Notes: generated by a model not told the origin, from the letters alone. Numbered from the stretch's first letter, positions 38,256-47,292 are shown. The stretch: DNA of 64,000 nucleotides from Alteribacillus iranensis (GCF_900113025.1 NZ_FONT01000001.1:434001-498000), one strand, 5' to 3'. Translations and numbers: made by a program.

Positions 38256-38918
38256 TTAGCGGGCAAACGTTCGTATAGATAATAACATAGCAAATGATAG
38301 GACGACCAAGATAATAACAAGTGTCCAAGCAAGTGTCATATTCCCCGCTTCCATTGCAGTAAAGATAGCAATAGGGGCCGTTTGTGTACGACCTGGAATG
38401 TTTCCGGCAAACATAAAAGTAGCCCCGAATTCACCAAGCGCTCGCGAAAAGCTAAGCACTAGTCCAGAAATAATAGACTTTAAGGATAAAGGGAGAGAGA
38501 TAAAAAGAAACACTTCCCATTCTGAGGCGCCATCGACACGCGCTGCGTTTTCGATATCGCGGTCCACTGAATCAAGGCCGACTTTTACGGATTGGTACAT
38601 AAAAGGAAAAGCAACAATGACGGCAGTAATCACGGCTGCTGTCCACGTAAACATCAGAGAAAGATCGAAGAGAGAATAGAGAAAATTTCCAACGACACCA
38701 TAAGTCCCAAATATAGTAATTAATAGGAATCCAACAACCGTTGGCGGGAGAACCGTCGGTAATAAAAATATCGTTTCGATGATGAGTTTTCCTCTGAATG
38801 TGTAGCGGGACATACACCAACCTGCTGCTGTTCCTGCCACGAATACGATAAGCAAAGCAGCTACTGCTGTTTGTAGAGAGAGACGGATAGGTTCCCATAA
38901 TGCTGAAAGCTCTATCAT
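38256..38918 (-). CDS. modB: Molybdate ABC transporter permease
   Basis: A 220-residue membrane protein with about five transmembrane helices. The EAA loop that contacts the ATPase is present (ENAARVDGASEWEVFLFISLP). LPTVLPPTVVGFLL is typical of ModB. The ATG overlaps the modA stop (ATGA). A modC ATPase gene is not found in this operon or window. Confidence 0.94.
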   Translation of the reverse strand: MIELSALWEPIRLSLQTAVAALLIVFVAGTAAGWCMSRYTFRGKLIIETIFLLPTVLPPTVVGFLLITIFGTYGVVGNFLYSLFDLSLMFTWTAAVITAVIVAFPFMYQSVKVGLDSVDRDIENAARVDGASEWEVFLFISLPLSLKSIISGLVLSFSRALGEFGATFMFAGNIPGRTQTAPIAIFTAMEAGNMTLAWTLVIILVVLSFAMLLSIRTFAR

Positions 38919-39697
38919 GGAAGGTCTCCTCCTGTTACTTTTTGAAAGCCGTGTTTTTCTATGGAGTGTTGAATTTCCTGGCTCTGTAAGAATTCATACA
39001 ACAGCATCGCTTCCTTTTTTTCTTTTCCAAAATTCGTTACGCCGACTGGATATAAAATAGGGGTATGAAGATTTTCAGGAATCTCTGTTGTAATGTGAAT
39101 GTCTGACGCGGAGACAGCATCTGTCTTATACACCATCCCGGCGTCCGCATCCCCGCTTTCTACATAGGTTAGCACTTGACGTACATTTTTTGCTTGAACT
39201 AACTTAGGATGGAGATCCTCCCATAATTGTAAAGCGGTTAAAGCTTCCTTTGCGTATTTACCAGCAGGGACACTTTCTGGAGTACCAATAGCAACCCGCT
39301 CAATAACAGAGGAAGTTAAATCTTTTGTATCTCGAATAGTTATTCCGTCTTTAGTTACCAATACAAGGCTGTTTCTTAATAAGATAGTAGAATGTTCCTT
39401 GTCCATTTTCTTCTCTCTTATTAATTCTACAAACGCGTCTTTAGAGGCAGATAAATAGACGTCAACAGGCGCTCCATACAGTATTTGTTGTTTCAAAGAC
39501 CCGGATGAGCCAAAATTGAAAACGACATCAATGTCAGGGTATTTTTCTTCAAATTGTTCTTCTACATCAGCAAGCAACCCTTGAAGACTGCTTGCCGAGG
39601 AGACTAAAATGGTTGTTTGTTGATTCGTCCCTGAGAAAGAACATGCATGGAGAAAGAGAATCATTACCAACCAGGGAATGGTTAATATCATTTTCAT
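38915..39697 (-). CDS. modA: Molybdate-binding lipoprotein
   Basis: A 260-residue substrate-binding protein with a lipoprotein signal peptide (LFLHACS, cysteine near residue 19). The family segments LVSSASSL, FNFGSSGSLKQQI and GDADAGMVYKTDA contribute the oxyanion-binding serines and tyrosine. It delivers molybdate, possibly tungstate, to ModB. An upstream ATG in another frame overlaps; the chosen ATG has AGAAAGG at about nine bases. A terminator lies between fdhD and this gene, so it needs its own promoter. Confidence 0.94.
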   Translation of the reverse strand: MKMILTIPWLVMILFLHACSFSGTNQQTTILVSSASSLQGLLADVEEQFEEKYPDIDVVFNFGSSGSLKQQILYGAPVDVYLSASKDAFVELIREKKMDKEHSTILLRNSLVLVTKDGITIRDTKDLTSSVIERVAIGTPESVPAGKYAKEALTALQLWEDLHPKLVQAKNVRQVLTYVESGDADAGMVYKTDAVSASDIHITTEIPENLHTPILYPVGVTNFGKEKKEAMLLYEFLQSQEIQHSIEKHGFQKVTGGDLP

Positions 39698-39781
39698 GTT
39701 TCATGGCCTTTCTGTTACGAGTTTCACAGAGAGTTTCGTTAGACATCCTTGCATCAAGCAAGGGGAAACATACGGGAAATG

Positions 39782-39810
39782 AAAAAACCTCTCAGCTTAT
39801 AGCAGAGAGG
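39782..39810 (-). terminator. Terminator between fdhD and modA
   Basis: On the minus strand CCTCTCTGCT pairs with AGCTGAGAGG and is followed by TTTTTTC. It begins seven bases after the fdhD stop. Confidence 0.85.
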
Positions 39811-39816
39811 GAACAC

Positions 39817-40044
39817 TCACATGGTGAGCGCGATTATTTTTTCATCACGTTCTTGTTTTTCTTTTATGTCTGCTAAATCATATTTTTTTAGAAGATGAAA
39901 CAGTTCGTTGAGAGTTGTTTGATCTGGATTTTCACCTAAAATAGTCTGGCTGTGCTGATACACATCATCAGGCAGGTAGGATCGCTGGCTCTCTAACTTT
40001 TCGCGTACAGAGTCGAGGCTGTGGTCAATATTACATTTTCCCAT
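39817..40044 (-). CDS. In-frame internal ORF at the fdhD 3' end: small acidic protein or fused domain
   Basis: The last 75 codons of the fdhD frame begin with ATG at 40044. AAAGGAGGAG lies five bases upstream on the minus strand, inside the fdhD coding sequence. The product (MGKCNIDHSLDSVREKLESQ...) is hydrophilic and helical, with the recognisable block TLNELFHLLKKYDLA. I believe similar short proteins occur as separate genes in Bacillaceae, but I cannot verify this. Either the small gene has been fused to fdhD by loss of the stop codon, or both the long and the short products are made. Confidence 0.55.
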   Translation of the reverse strand: MGKCNIDHSLDSVREKLESQRSYLPDDVYQHSQTILGENPDQTTLNELFHLLKKYDLADIKEKQERDEKIIALTM

Positions 40045-40848
40045 GGAAACTCCTCCTTTGCTATTCTTTACAATTCGTTCCGGGTGGGAATACACATTAA
40101 AACTTTCGTTTCTCAAAAAACCTACGGCTGTAATGTTCAAATCTTGAGCAAGTCGAATAGTCAAGTCCGTAGGGGCAGATTTGGACAACACAATACCAAC
40201 ACCAATTTTAGCAGCTTTTGTGAGTATTTCTGATGACAATCGGCCGCTGAAAACCAGGACCTTATTACGGACATTTATCTTGTTCACCAGGCAGTACCCA
40301 TATAACTTGTCGAGAGCATTGTGACGCCCGATATCTGAGCGGGTGAGCAGAATATCTTCGCTCGTGCAAAGAGCCGCATTATGAACGCCGCCCGTGCGGT
40401 CAAATAAAGCGCTCTGAGATTGCAATTTTTCCATTAATACCAAACACTGCTGCGGAGAGAGTGAGGAAGATGAAGTCGCCGTTTTTGCTGTTTTCAAATC
40501 ATTATGAAAGTAAAATTGCCGGCTCTTTCCGCAACATGAACCAATCAATCGTTTCGTGTAATGAGATGGATCTGGCACTGGCTTGTTTAAATTCACGTAA
40601 ACGAAGCCTCGCTCCTCGTCTATGTCTAAAGAATGTACATCTTCTAGAAGGAAAATAACTCCTTCAGAGACTAAGAAACCAATGACCAATTCTCTTAAAT
40701 CAGTCGGGGAGCATACGATTGTTGCAAACTCTATCTCATTAATGATAATGGTCAGCGGCTTTTCAACAGCGATTTCATCTTCTATTCTGGTAAAGTGTCC
40801 ATTCCTATATGTAATTACAGGTTCTATTTTGCTTTCCATCTCACTCAC
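39817..40848 (-). CDS. fdhD: Formate dehydrogenase accessory sulfurtransferase FdhD with a C-terminal extension
   Basis: FdhD moves sulfur from a cysteine desulfurase to the Mo/W-bis-MGD cofactor and is required for formate dehydrogenase activity. The loop cysteines are in GSCCGKS, and GGVHNAALC, SDIGRHNALDK and VFSGRLSSEIL are family motifs. FdhD normally ends after about 265 residues, near NVYSHPERI. Here the frame continues for another 75 residues, giving 343. The junction encodes a strong ribosome site followed by an in-frame ATG (see next entry). The GTG at 40848 has GGGGGG close upstream; ATG 40839 is an alternative. Confidence 0.93.
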   Translation of the reverse strand: MSEMESKIEPVITYRNGHFTRIEDEIAVEKPLTIIINEIEFATIVCSPTDLRELVIGFLVSEGVIFLLEDVHSLDIDEERGFVYVNLNKPVPDPSHYTKRLIGSCCGKSRQFYFHNDLKTAKTATSSSSLSPQQCLVLMEKLQSQSALFDRTGGVHNAALCTSEDILLTRSDIGRHNALDKLYGYCLVNKINVRNKVLVFSGRLSSEILTKAAKIGVGIVLSKSAPTDLTIRLAQDLNITAVGFLRNESFNVYSHPERIVKNSKGGVSMGKCNIDHSLDSVREKLESQRSYLPDDVYQHSQTILGENPDQTTLNELFHLLKKYDLADIKEKQERDEKIIALTM

Positions 40849-40899
40849 GGTTCCCCCCTTTTTTCAGTGACCCCACATAGAAAAAGTTACATAATTCAA

Positions 40900-40928
40900 A
40901 TATAACCATAACTTTTGCTGTGTGACAA
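40900..40928 (-). promoter_or_regulatory. fdhD promoter
   Basis: On the minus strand TTGTCA (40928-40923) and TTATAT (40905-40900) have a 17-base spacer. It is divergent from the plus-strand promoter 40 bases away. Confidence 0.65.
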
Positions 40929-40967
40929 CCCTTCTTGTTTAAACAACTTAGAATTGTCAAAATCATA

Positions 40968-40996
40968 TTGCCAAAATGTTCAAAAAAAGGTATTAT
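40968..40996 (+). promoter_or_regulatory. Promoter of the short transcript before the formate-transporter gene
   Basis: TTGCCA at 40968-40973 and TATTAT at 40991-40996 with exactly 17 bases between them. The expected start is near 41003. Confidence 0.7.
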
Positions 40997-41016
40997 CTTA
41001 CATAGGTTACAATGGA

Positions 41017-41157
41017 ATGTCATTAAGGCTCAAGGCAGCGCTCCTGTTGTTGGGTTTTAATGAGGACATTGATGTAAGCGATTTCTATAGTTTGAAAGCA
41101 GCGTACCTGCTTTATACTAAGCGTCGTGTTTATTTAGGATCATACACTCCTGAGTAA
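41017..41157 (+). CDS. Possible 46-residue protein on a short terminated transcript
   Basis: An ATG at 41017 opens 46 codons (MSLRLKAALLLLGF...VYLGSYTPE) that look coding: a hydrophobic helix, then an acidic segment and a basic YTKRR. It lies between a good promoter and a strong terminator whose stem overlaps the last codons. The ribosome site is weak (AGG at 41005), so the same RNA could instead be a structured regulatory leader. I do not recognise the protein. Its place between fdhD and an oxalate/formate-type transporter suggests a link to formate metabolism. Confidence 0.45.
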   Translation: MSLRLKAALLLLGFNEDIDVSDFYSLKAAYLLYTKRRVYLGSYTPE

Positions 41158-41177
41158 ACTCGACGCTTTTTTTAAGG
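41119..41177 (+). terminator. Strong terminator of the short transcript
   Basis: AGCGTCG near 41119-41125 pairs with CGACGCT, with the stem extended inward by GTTTA/TAAAC, and TTTTTTT follows. It would stop transcription before the transporter gene unless it is regulated. Confidence 0.85.
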
Positions 41178-41243
41178 CCGCACTAGTGTTTGGTTTTTGT
41201 TTGAGAAAACAAGATGAAAAAATCATGCAGTGAGGTGAGAGTG

Positions 41244-42485
41244 GTGAAAAGGACGAAGAACCGTTGGCTTATTGCATTGTCCGCAGTAGGGATTCACTTA
41301 TCGATTGGATCTGTGTATGCTTGGAGTGTTTTCACAAACCCATTGATGGAGGAGTATGGATGGGATTTAAGCGCAGTCTCGTTCACTTTCAGTTTAGCGA
41401 TTCTATTTTTAGGGTTGTCCGCTGCATTTTTAGGACATTTTGTAGAGAAATATGGACCTCGAGTATCGGGTCTGGTATCGGCTTCTTTTTTCAGTTTAGG
41501 TATTTTAGGTTCTGGATTGGCAGTCTCTATCGAGTCATTGGGCCTTCTTTATGTAACATATGGTGTGTTAGGAGGAATTGGACTAGGTGTTGGTTATATT
41601 ACTCCCGTATCTACTCTCGTAAAATGGTTTCCTGACCGAAGAGGGCTGGCCACTGGATTGGCTATCATGGGCTTCGGTTTTTCGGCTGTCATTTACAGCC
41701 TTGTAAAAGGAGCTCTCATTCAATCTGTCGGTATTGCAAATACTTTTTATATACTCGGTGCCATTTTCTTGATCGTCATGATTGCCTCCGCGCTGTATTT
41801 GGAAAAGCCTCCTCACGGTTACATGGAAGGAGCAGGCCAAGGGGAAGGGAGCAAAAGAAACATGGATCTCTCCCAACTCACTGCCAATGAAGCAATTAAG
41901 ACACGCCGTTTTTGGTTTTTATGGTTGATGTTATTTATTAACGTGACATGCGGTATAGCTATTTTAGCAGTAGCCTCTCCCATGGGACAGGAAATCGCAG
42001 GTTTATCGGCGGCAGCGGCAGCTACAATGGTAGGGATTATGGGCTTTTTCAATGGTGCAGGCCGTCTAGGATGGGCTACCATTTCAGACTATATAGGGCG
42101 TCCTAATGTATATACTACTTTTTTCATTATCCAGGTGGTAACTTATTTTGTTCTCCCGAGTGTTACTTCAGCTATCTTGTTCCAGATTTTACTGTTCCTG
42201 ATTATTAGCTGCTACGGAGGTGGTTTTGCTTCCATACCTGCTTATATTGGTGACTTATTCGGCACGAAACAATTAGGAGCGATTCACGGCTATATTTTAA
42301 CGGCATGGGCTGCAGCTGGATTAGCCGGGCCAAACATTGCCGCTTGGGTACGTGAAGCCACAGAGAGTTATACCGCTACACTGTATATATTTGGAGTATT
42401 AATTTTCATCGCACTTGTTATATCATTGTTAGTTCGTTTGGACATCAAACAACTAAAAGAAAGCAAGGACACGCTCGCAAGTTGA
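41244..42485 (+). CDS. MFS transporter, oxalate/formate antiporter (OFA) family
   Basis: About 413 residues and 12 transmembrane segments. The opening NRWLIALSAVGIHLSIGSVYAWSVF is, over its first part, the signature of OFA transporters (OxlT, YhjX). GLGVGYITPVSTLVKWFPDRRGLATG is also conserved in the family. The context of fdhD, fdhF and mod genes favours formate or a related carboxylate as substrate. The GTG at 41244 is preferred because GAGGTGAG precedes it; an in-frame ATG at 41214 has no ribosome site. A terminator upstream means expression depends on read-through or a further promoter. Confidence 0.87.
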   Translation: MKRTKNRWLIALSAVGIHLSIGSVYAWSVFTNPLMEEYGWDLSAVSFTFSLAILFLGLSAAFLGHFVEKYGPRVSGLVSASFFSLGILGSGLAVSIESLGLLYVTYGVLGGIGLGVGYITPVSTLVKWFPDRRGLATGLAIMGFGFSAVIYSLVKGALIQSVGIANTFYILGAIFLIVMIASALYLEKPPHGYMEGAGQGEGSKRNMDLSQLTANEAIKTRRFWFLWLMLFINVTCGIAILAVASPMGQEIAGLSAAAAATMVGIMGFFNGAGRLGWATISDYIGRPNVYTTFFIIQVVTYFVLPSVTSAILFQILLFLIISCYGGGFASIPAYIGDLFGTKQLGAIHGYILTAWAAAGLAGPNIAAWVREATESYTATLYIFGVLIFIALVISLLVRLDIKQLKESKDTLAS

Positions 42486-42574
42486 CCTCCTAAGAAGTTC
42501 TCTTTATACTGAAATTAAGGAAAAAGAAAGAGTATTCAAAACAGTACGCGGTGAAAGGACAGACGGCAGACATC

Positions 42575-42943
42575 ATGGGAAAATACGAAGCAGAATTTAG
42601 CAATCTAGTTCGAGCTTTCCGAAAACGTCATATGGGGAAAGGGCCTAGTAAAATAAGCACTACGTTTTGTAAATGCTGGGCGATATGTGAAATGGAAGGG
42701 AATCTTTCACCAGTAGAGAAATTTATTGCTAACGCCGAAGAAGGCAAACAGTTTCTGCGCGAGGCCAGAACAGAAATGGTAAAAGAAATGTACAGAAAAA
42801 ACCACCCGGTGGAAATGGAAGAGCTTCTTCAATGTCATTTTATTGATTTGTTCGTAGACATTGATATTGAAAGGGATTTTGGGATGTCTATCTTCGTATT
42901 CGACGAAGATATCGAAAAAAAATTTAAACATCAACATGGTTAA
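42575..42943 (+). CDS. DUF2294-family protein associated with formate dehydrogenase
   Basis: About 122 residues with the DUF2294 pattern: MGKGPSKISTTFCKCWAICEMEGNLSPVEKF, of which GKGP and LSPVEK stand out. Members are small soluble proteins, often encoded next to formate dehydrogenase genes, with no proven function. The ATG at 42575 has only a distant AAAGGA; a GTG at 42551 would add eight residues. It ends at a terminator just before fdhF, so it has its own transcript end. Confidence 0.75.
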   Translation: MGKYEAEFSNLVRAFRKRHMGKGPSKISTTFCKCWAICEMEGNLSPVEKFIANAEEGKQFLREARTEMVKEMYRKNHPVEMEELLQCHFIDLFVDIDIERDFGMSIFVFDEDIEKKFKHQHG

Positions 42944-42972
42944 GTACTTAGCAGCGTTCCTGTGAAAGGCTC

Positions 42973-43027
42973 AGCCACCGCTTTTTGCTTCGCCTTTTTA
43001 TAGCAGAGTGCGGTGGCTTTTGTTTTT
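42973..43027 (+). terminator. Terminator between the DUF2294 gene and fdhF
   Basis: AGCCACCGC pairs with GCGGTGGCT around a 28-base loop and is followed by TTTGTTTTT. Confidence 0.85.
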
Positions 43028-43069
43028 CAATGACCGTTGCCCGGAATAAAAGCAGAAAGGGTGATTGTT

Positions 43070-46036
43070 ATGAGCGACCAGTTATCAGCTATCGTAAATG
43101 GAGAGAAAGTTACAGCGAAAAGTAATCAAAAGATCCTGGAATTACTAGATGATCATGGAAATGAAGTTCCTAACGTTTGTTATCATCCTAGCCTTGGGCC
43201 TATTGAGACTTGTGATACGTGTATCGTGGAAGTGAATGGAGAAATGGTCAGGGCCTGTTCCACTGAAATGAAAGATGGGGATCGTATTAATACATTGTCT
43301 CCTCACGTGAAAGAAGCACAAGTCATTGCGATGGATCGCATTTTATATAACCACGAGTTATATTGCACGGTTTGCGATTACAATAATGGCGCATGTGAAG
43401 TACACAATACAGTGAGAGATATGAAAATCAACCATCAAAGCATTCCGTTTGAAACAAAACCTTATGAGAAAGATATGTCTCACCCCTTCTATCGGTACGA
43501 TCCCGACCAGTGCATACTTTGTGGGCGCTGTGTCGAAGCGTGCCAGGATGTACAAGTGACAGAAACATTAACCATTGATTGGGAACGGGAACGCCCGCGA
43601 GTTATATGGGATGATGATGTTCCTATTAATGAATCGTCTTGTGTTTCTTGCGGCCATTGTTCCACGGTTTGTCCCTGCAACGCTATGATGGAGAAATCGA
43701 TGCTCGGTGAAGCAGGTTACATGACTGGTCTCTCTGAAGAAACATTGCGCCCTATGATAGAAGTAACCAAAGATGTGGAGACAGGATACGGTTCTATTTT
43801 GACCGTCTCTGAAATGGAAGCGGCGATGCGTGATAATCGTATCAACAAAACGAAAACAGTATGCACGTATTGCGGAGTCGGATGCAGTTTTGACGTATGG
43901 ACGAAGGGGAGAGATATATTAAAAGTTGAACCCCAAGTGGAAGCGCCTGCTAATGGAATCTCAACTTGTGTGAAAGGGAAATTCGGCTGGGATTATGTAA
44001 ACAGTGAGGAACGGTTAACGAAACCGTTGATCCGTAAAGGCGAAGAGTTTCACGAAGCCAGCTGGGAAGAAGCGCTTCAATTAATAAAAGAGAAGTTCAT
44101 GGAGATAAAAGAAAGAGACGGAGCCAATGCATTAAGTTTTATTAGTTCTTCGAAGTGTACCAATGAAGAATCCTACTTAATGCAGAAATTAGCTCGGGCT
44201 GTAGTAGGCACGAACAATGTTGATAATTGCTCGCGTTATTGTCAAACTCCTGCAACGATGGGACTTTTCCGCACTGTAGGACATGGAGGAGACGCTGGTT
44301 CTATTAAGGATATTGAAATGTCCGAATTAGTGATCGTTATCGGATCCAACACCGCTGAATCACACCCAGTTCTCGCGACGAGAGTAAAAAGCTCTCATAA
44401 ACTACGCGGTCAAAAGCTGATAGTATCAGACTTACGCAAACATGAGATGGCTGAGCGTTCCGATTTATTTATTCGTCCGAAACCAGGGACTGACCTCGTA
44501 TGGTTGTCTGCAGTGACAAAATACTTAGCTGACAATGGTTGGATAGATGAGGAGTTTTTGAGAAATCGTGTCAACGGTCTTGAAGAATATAGAGAATCTC
44601 TCGAAAAATATACATTGGAAGAAGCAGAGCGAATTACCGGTGTATCCAAAGCAGAATTAATTAAGACGGCAGAAATGATACGGGATGCTAAGACCACTTG
44701 TGTATTATGGGCGATGGGTGTAACACAGCACTCAGGAGGAAGCGACACAAGTACGGCTATTTCAAATTTACTATTAATGACTGGGAATTATGGAAAGCCG
44801 GGAGCAGGAGCATACCCGTTGAGAGGGCATAATAATGTACAAGGAGCCAGTGATTTTGGCAGCATGCCAGATCGTATGCCAGGCTATGAATTAGTCGCTG
44901 ACGAGGAGGTGCGTGAAAAATATAAAAATGGCTGGGGAGTTGACTTACCAAGCGAAAAAGGATGGAACAACCATGAGATGGTGGATGCGGTCCACGAAGG
45001 TAAGCTAAAAGCCATGTATTTAAAAGGTGAAGATATGGGGATCGTAGACTCTAATATAAACTACGTTCGCGCAGCATTTGAAAAATTAGAGTTTTTCGTA
45101 GTCCAAGATCTATTTTTAACAGAAACCGCAAAATTCGCAGATGTAGTTCTTCCAGCCAGCCCTAGTTTAGAAAAAGAAGGAACATTTACTAATACAGAAC
45201 GTAGAATTCAACGTCTTTACCAAGTACTAGAGCCGTTGGGTGGTTCAAAGCCGGATTGGCGAATCATCCAGGAGGTGGCTAATACATTAGGGGCAAATTG
45301 GAATTACGAACATCCGAGTGACATTATGGCAGAAGCTGCCGGTTTAGCTGACCTATTTGCCGGGGTATCGTACGAGCGTTTAGAAGGATATGACAGCTTG
45401 CAATGGCCGGTTGAACCTGATGGCACAGATACCCCATTACTGTTCACAGAAGAGTTTCCATTTGACGATGGGAAAGCAAAATTGTTCCCTGTTGATTGGA
45501 CAAAGCCTCTTGAGTATGAAAAAGAATATGATATTCACGTAAATAATGGTCGCCTGCTTGAGCATTTCCATGAAGGTAATATGACGTATAAATCAAAAGG
45601 GATCACAAGCAAAACACCTAGAGTATTTGTGGAAGTATCACCAGAACTAGCGAAGGAAAGAGGGGTAACGGACGGTACACTTGTGCGCCTTGAGTCCCCT
45701 TATGGTGCTGTAAGAATGAAGTGCTTAGTCACCGATCGCGTGCGCGGAAAAGAAGTCTATATCCCTATGAATGATAATAATGCGGGAGCGGTTAATTTGT
45801 TAACGAGCAGCTATGCCGACAAGGATACAGATACACCTGCTTACAAAGAAGTGTCGGTACGAATGGAAGTGTTAGAAAAAACTGGGGAGTCTCCATTGCC
45901 TCGAATCAATCATCGTTACGGAAATCCACAACCGCAAATTGGTGTTCAAGTGAAGAGGAAGTGGAAGCGGGAGGATTATGATTTCCCTGGAAACCTTGTG
46001 AAAAAAGGAGCGGCAGCCCATGGCCAGAAAAATTGA
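43070..46036 (+). CDS. fdhF: Formate dehydrogenase catalytic subunit, Mo/W-bis-MGD, cysteine type (YrhE/YjgC group)
   Basis: A 988-residue protein that oxidises formate to CO2. The N-terminal 2Fe-2S ferredoxin-like domain has [21 protein letters not shown] NuoG-type Cys/His segment ([15 protein letters not shown]) follows. Next come two 4Fe-4S motifs ([11 protein letters not shown] and [11 protein letters not shown]), the catalytic-domain 4Fe-4S site (CTYCGVGC) and the molybdopterin domains. Cys391 in NCSRYCQTP takes the position of selenocysteine in E. coli FdhF, so this is a Cys enzyme. The ATG at 43070 has AGAAAGGGTG upstream. It overlaps the DUF1641 gene by 17 bases. Confidence 0.95.
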   Translation: MSDQLSAIVNGEKVTAKSNQKILELLDDHGNEVPNVCYHPSLGPIETCDTCIVEVNGEMVRACSTEMKDGDRINTLSPHVKEAQVIAMDRILYNHELYCTVCDYNNGACEVHNTVRDMKINHQSIPFETKPYEKDMSHPFYRYDPDQCILCGRCVEACQDVQVTETLTIDWERERPRVIWDDDVPINESSCVSCGHCSTVCPCNAMMEKSMLGEAGYMTGLSEETLRPMIEVTKDVETGYGSILTVSEMEAAMRDNRINKTKTVCTYCGVGCSFDVWTKGRDILKVEPQVEAPANGISTCVKGKFGWDYVNSEERLTKPLIRKGEEFHEASWEEALQLIKEKFMEIKERDGANALSFISSSKCTNEESYLMQKLARAVVGTNNVDNCSRYCQTPATMGLFRTVGHGGDAGSIKDIEMSELVIVIGSNTAESHPVLATRVKSSHKLRGQKLIVSDLRKHEMAERSDLFIRPKPGTDLVWLSAVTKYLADNGWIDEEFLRNRVNGLEEYRESLEKYTLEEAERITGVSKAELIKTAEMIRDAKTTCVLWAMGVTQHSGGSDTSTAISNLLLMTGNYGKPGAGAYPLRGHNNVQGASDFGSMPDRMPGYELVADEEVREKYKNGWGVDLPSEKGWNNHEMVDAVHEGKLKAMYLKGEDMGIVDSNINYVRAAFEKLEFFVVQDLFLTETAKFADVVLPASPSLEKEGTFTNTERRIQRLYQVLEPLGGSKPDWRIIQEVANTLGANWNYEHPSDIMAEAAGLADLFAGVSYERLEGYDSLQWPVEPDGTDTPLLFTEEFPFDDGKAKLFPVDWTKPLEYEKEYDIHVNNGRLLEHFHEGNMTYKSKGITSKTPRVFVEVSPELAKERGVTDGTLVRLESPYGAVRMKCLVTDRVRGKEVYIPMNDNNAGAVNLLTSSYADKDTDTPAYKEVSVRMEVLEKTGESPLPRINHRYGNPQPQIGVQVKRKWKREDYDFPGNLVKKGAAAHGQKN

Positions 46037-46538
46037 ATCGATTAAAAAATGGGAACTAACAGAGGAAGAAAAACGTCAGAAGGATTTACGAGAAATTGAA
46101 GATGCACTGATCGACAACAAAGAAGCCATCTTACAGACAGTAGATATCCTTAATCATGCGAACAATAACGGACTGTTATCATTAGTTAATGGATTATTAA
46201 GTGAAGGGGAACAAGTGCTTAAAGTTCTGATGGATGCGATTAACAAGCCAGAATCAACGAATGCTATTCGTAATTTACTGTTGATCCTGGGAGTGGCAGG
46301 GAAATTAAATATCAAGGAATTAGAGCCAATACTGCTTAAAGTAAATAACGGAATTGAACATGTATCTGAAAACAGTGGCTCTGGGCAGAAAACAGGATAC
46401 CTTGACCTCGTTCGGGCTCTGAAAGATCCTGAAATCAATCGGGCCTTGACATTAATGATGACATTTCTGAAAGGGATGGGACAAGATACTGACGATGAAA
46501 TGAAAAGCAAAGAAAGAATGCCTGATCAAAAAGTATAA
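46020..46538 (+). CDS. yrhD: DUF1641-family partner of formate dehydrogenase (YrhD-like)
   Basis: A 172-residue protein of the DUF1641 family. B. subtilis has the same pair, yrhE-yrhD. The central part ([30 protein letters not shown]) and [25 protein letters not shown] are characteristic. It contains no cofactor motif; a structural or electron-transfer accessory role is inferred from its constant linkage with fdhF. Its start lies inside the fdhF end, indicating translational coupling. Confidence 0.88.
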   Translation: MARKIESIKKWELTEEEKRQKDLREIEDALIDNKEAILQTVDILNHANNNGLLSLVNGLLSEGEQVLKVLMDAINKPESTNAIRNLLLILGVAGKLNIKELEPILLKVNNGIEHVSENSGSGQKTGYLDLVRALKDPEINRALTLMMTFLKGMGQDTDDEMKSKERMPDQKV

Positions 46539-46549
46539 TGAACCAATGA

Positions 46550-46579
46550 AAACGCCGGAGCGATGAACGCCCGGCGTTT
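46550..46579. terminator. Hairpin between the formate operon and the convergent cupin gene
   Basis: AAACGCCGG pairs with CCGGCGTTT. T-rich sequence follows at a short distance on the plus strand (TTTCTATTCTTTTT) and TTTTC on the minus strand, so it may act in both directions. Confidence 0.65.
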
Positions 46580-46596
46580 CTCAGTTTCTATTCTTT

Positions 46597-47106
46597 TTAT
46601 TCTTCCTCTGCCCACATTTTAATTAAAGGTCCATTCTCCCCGTACACAGGATCTTTCTCAGGTAAAGGTACTTGTTTCATTTCTTCTATGGAAGAGTCTC
46701 GCTCTTCTGGCTTTCCGGTTTTTTCATTATAGCTCTTTCCTTCTGGATAAGCACCTACCACTCTAAAATCAAAACTAGCACTCATCAGTCTATGGCCTGT
46801 TCCTGCGGGGAGAACAATTACATCCCCTTCTCGCATGTCGAAATTGGTTCCTTTCTTTCCGCCTATACGAATTTGAGCAGAACCATTAACAATCCCTAAC
46901 ACTTCATGCGTATTACTATGGTAGTGATCATACTCGTGGATGCTTCCTAACCAGCTGTTTGTCCAATTATTCTCTGTAAATACGTCCCGGCAAACTTCAG
47001 GGTTGTCTTTGAATACCCCGGAATAAAGTAACACGGGGAGTTCTTCGTTATTTGGTATCGCACCGTTATTGCGAAACGTCATAGCAGTTACATCTTCATT
47101 TTTCAC
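46597..47106 (-). CDS. Cupin-domain protein, YjlB family
   Basis: A 169-residue single cupin. The metal-binding His residues are in HYHSNTHEVLGI, and the second cupin motif is GDVIVLPAGTGH. YjlB-type proteins have no established reaction. I use the GTG at 47106 because GGAGGGG lies five bases upstream; the longer frame from 47157 has no ribosome site and adds 17 basic residues. The gene is monocistronic and divergent from yezD. Confidence 0.85.
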   Translation of the reverse strand: MKNEDVTAMTFRNNGAIPNNEELPVLLYSGVFKDNPEVCRDVFTENNWTNSWLGSIHEYDHYHSNTHEVLGIVNGSAQIRIGGKKGTNFDMREGDVIVLPAGTGHRLMSASFDFRVVGAYPEGKSYNEKTGKPEERDSSIEEMKQVPLPEKDPVYGENGPLIKMWAEEE

Positions 47107-47220
47107 TTGTACCCCTCCGATTCTTCGTGAAAATCTCTTATTAGGCACTATATCCATATTAAGTGTGGATCAAACAACTGACTTTTTCTTGAAATGTGTT
47201 TGACTTTTCCATTAGTGTTG

Positions 47221-47254
47221 GTTAAAATACAATTTAACAAATTAATTATATAAT
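47221..47254 (+). promoter_or_regulatory. yezD promoter region with inverted repeat
   Basis: TATAAT at 47249-47254 is a perfect -10. The -35 region is weak and coincides with a perfect inverted repeat, GTTAAA-ATACAA-TTTAAC, at 47221-47238. An activator or repressor site of the sulfur regulon (such as CymR) is possible; I cannot match a consensus with certainty. Confidence 0.5.
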
Positions 47255-47292
47255 GTATATAAAAATACTTGGTTTTGAAAAGAGGGAGAAAT

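Noticed and set aside
41003-41177. A molybdenum-cofactor riboswitch upstream of the OFA transporter
   Set aside because: The location is tempting, but I could not match the conserved Moco-motif blocks; the terminator and the coding-like frame are the only clear signals.
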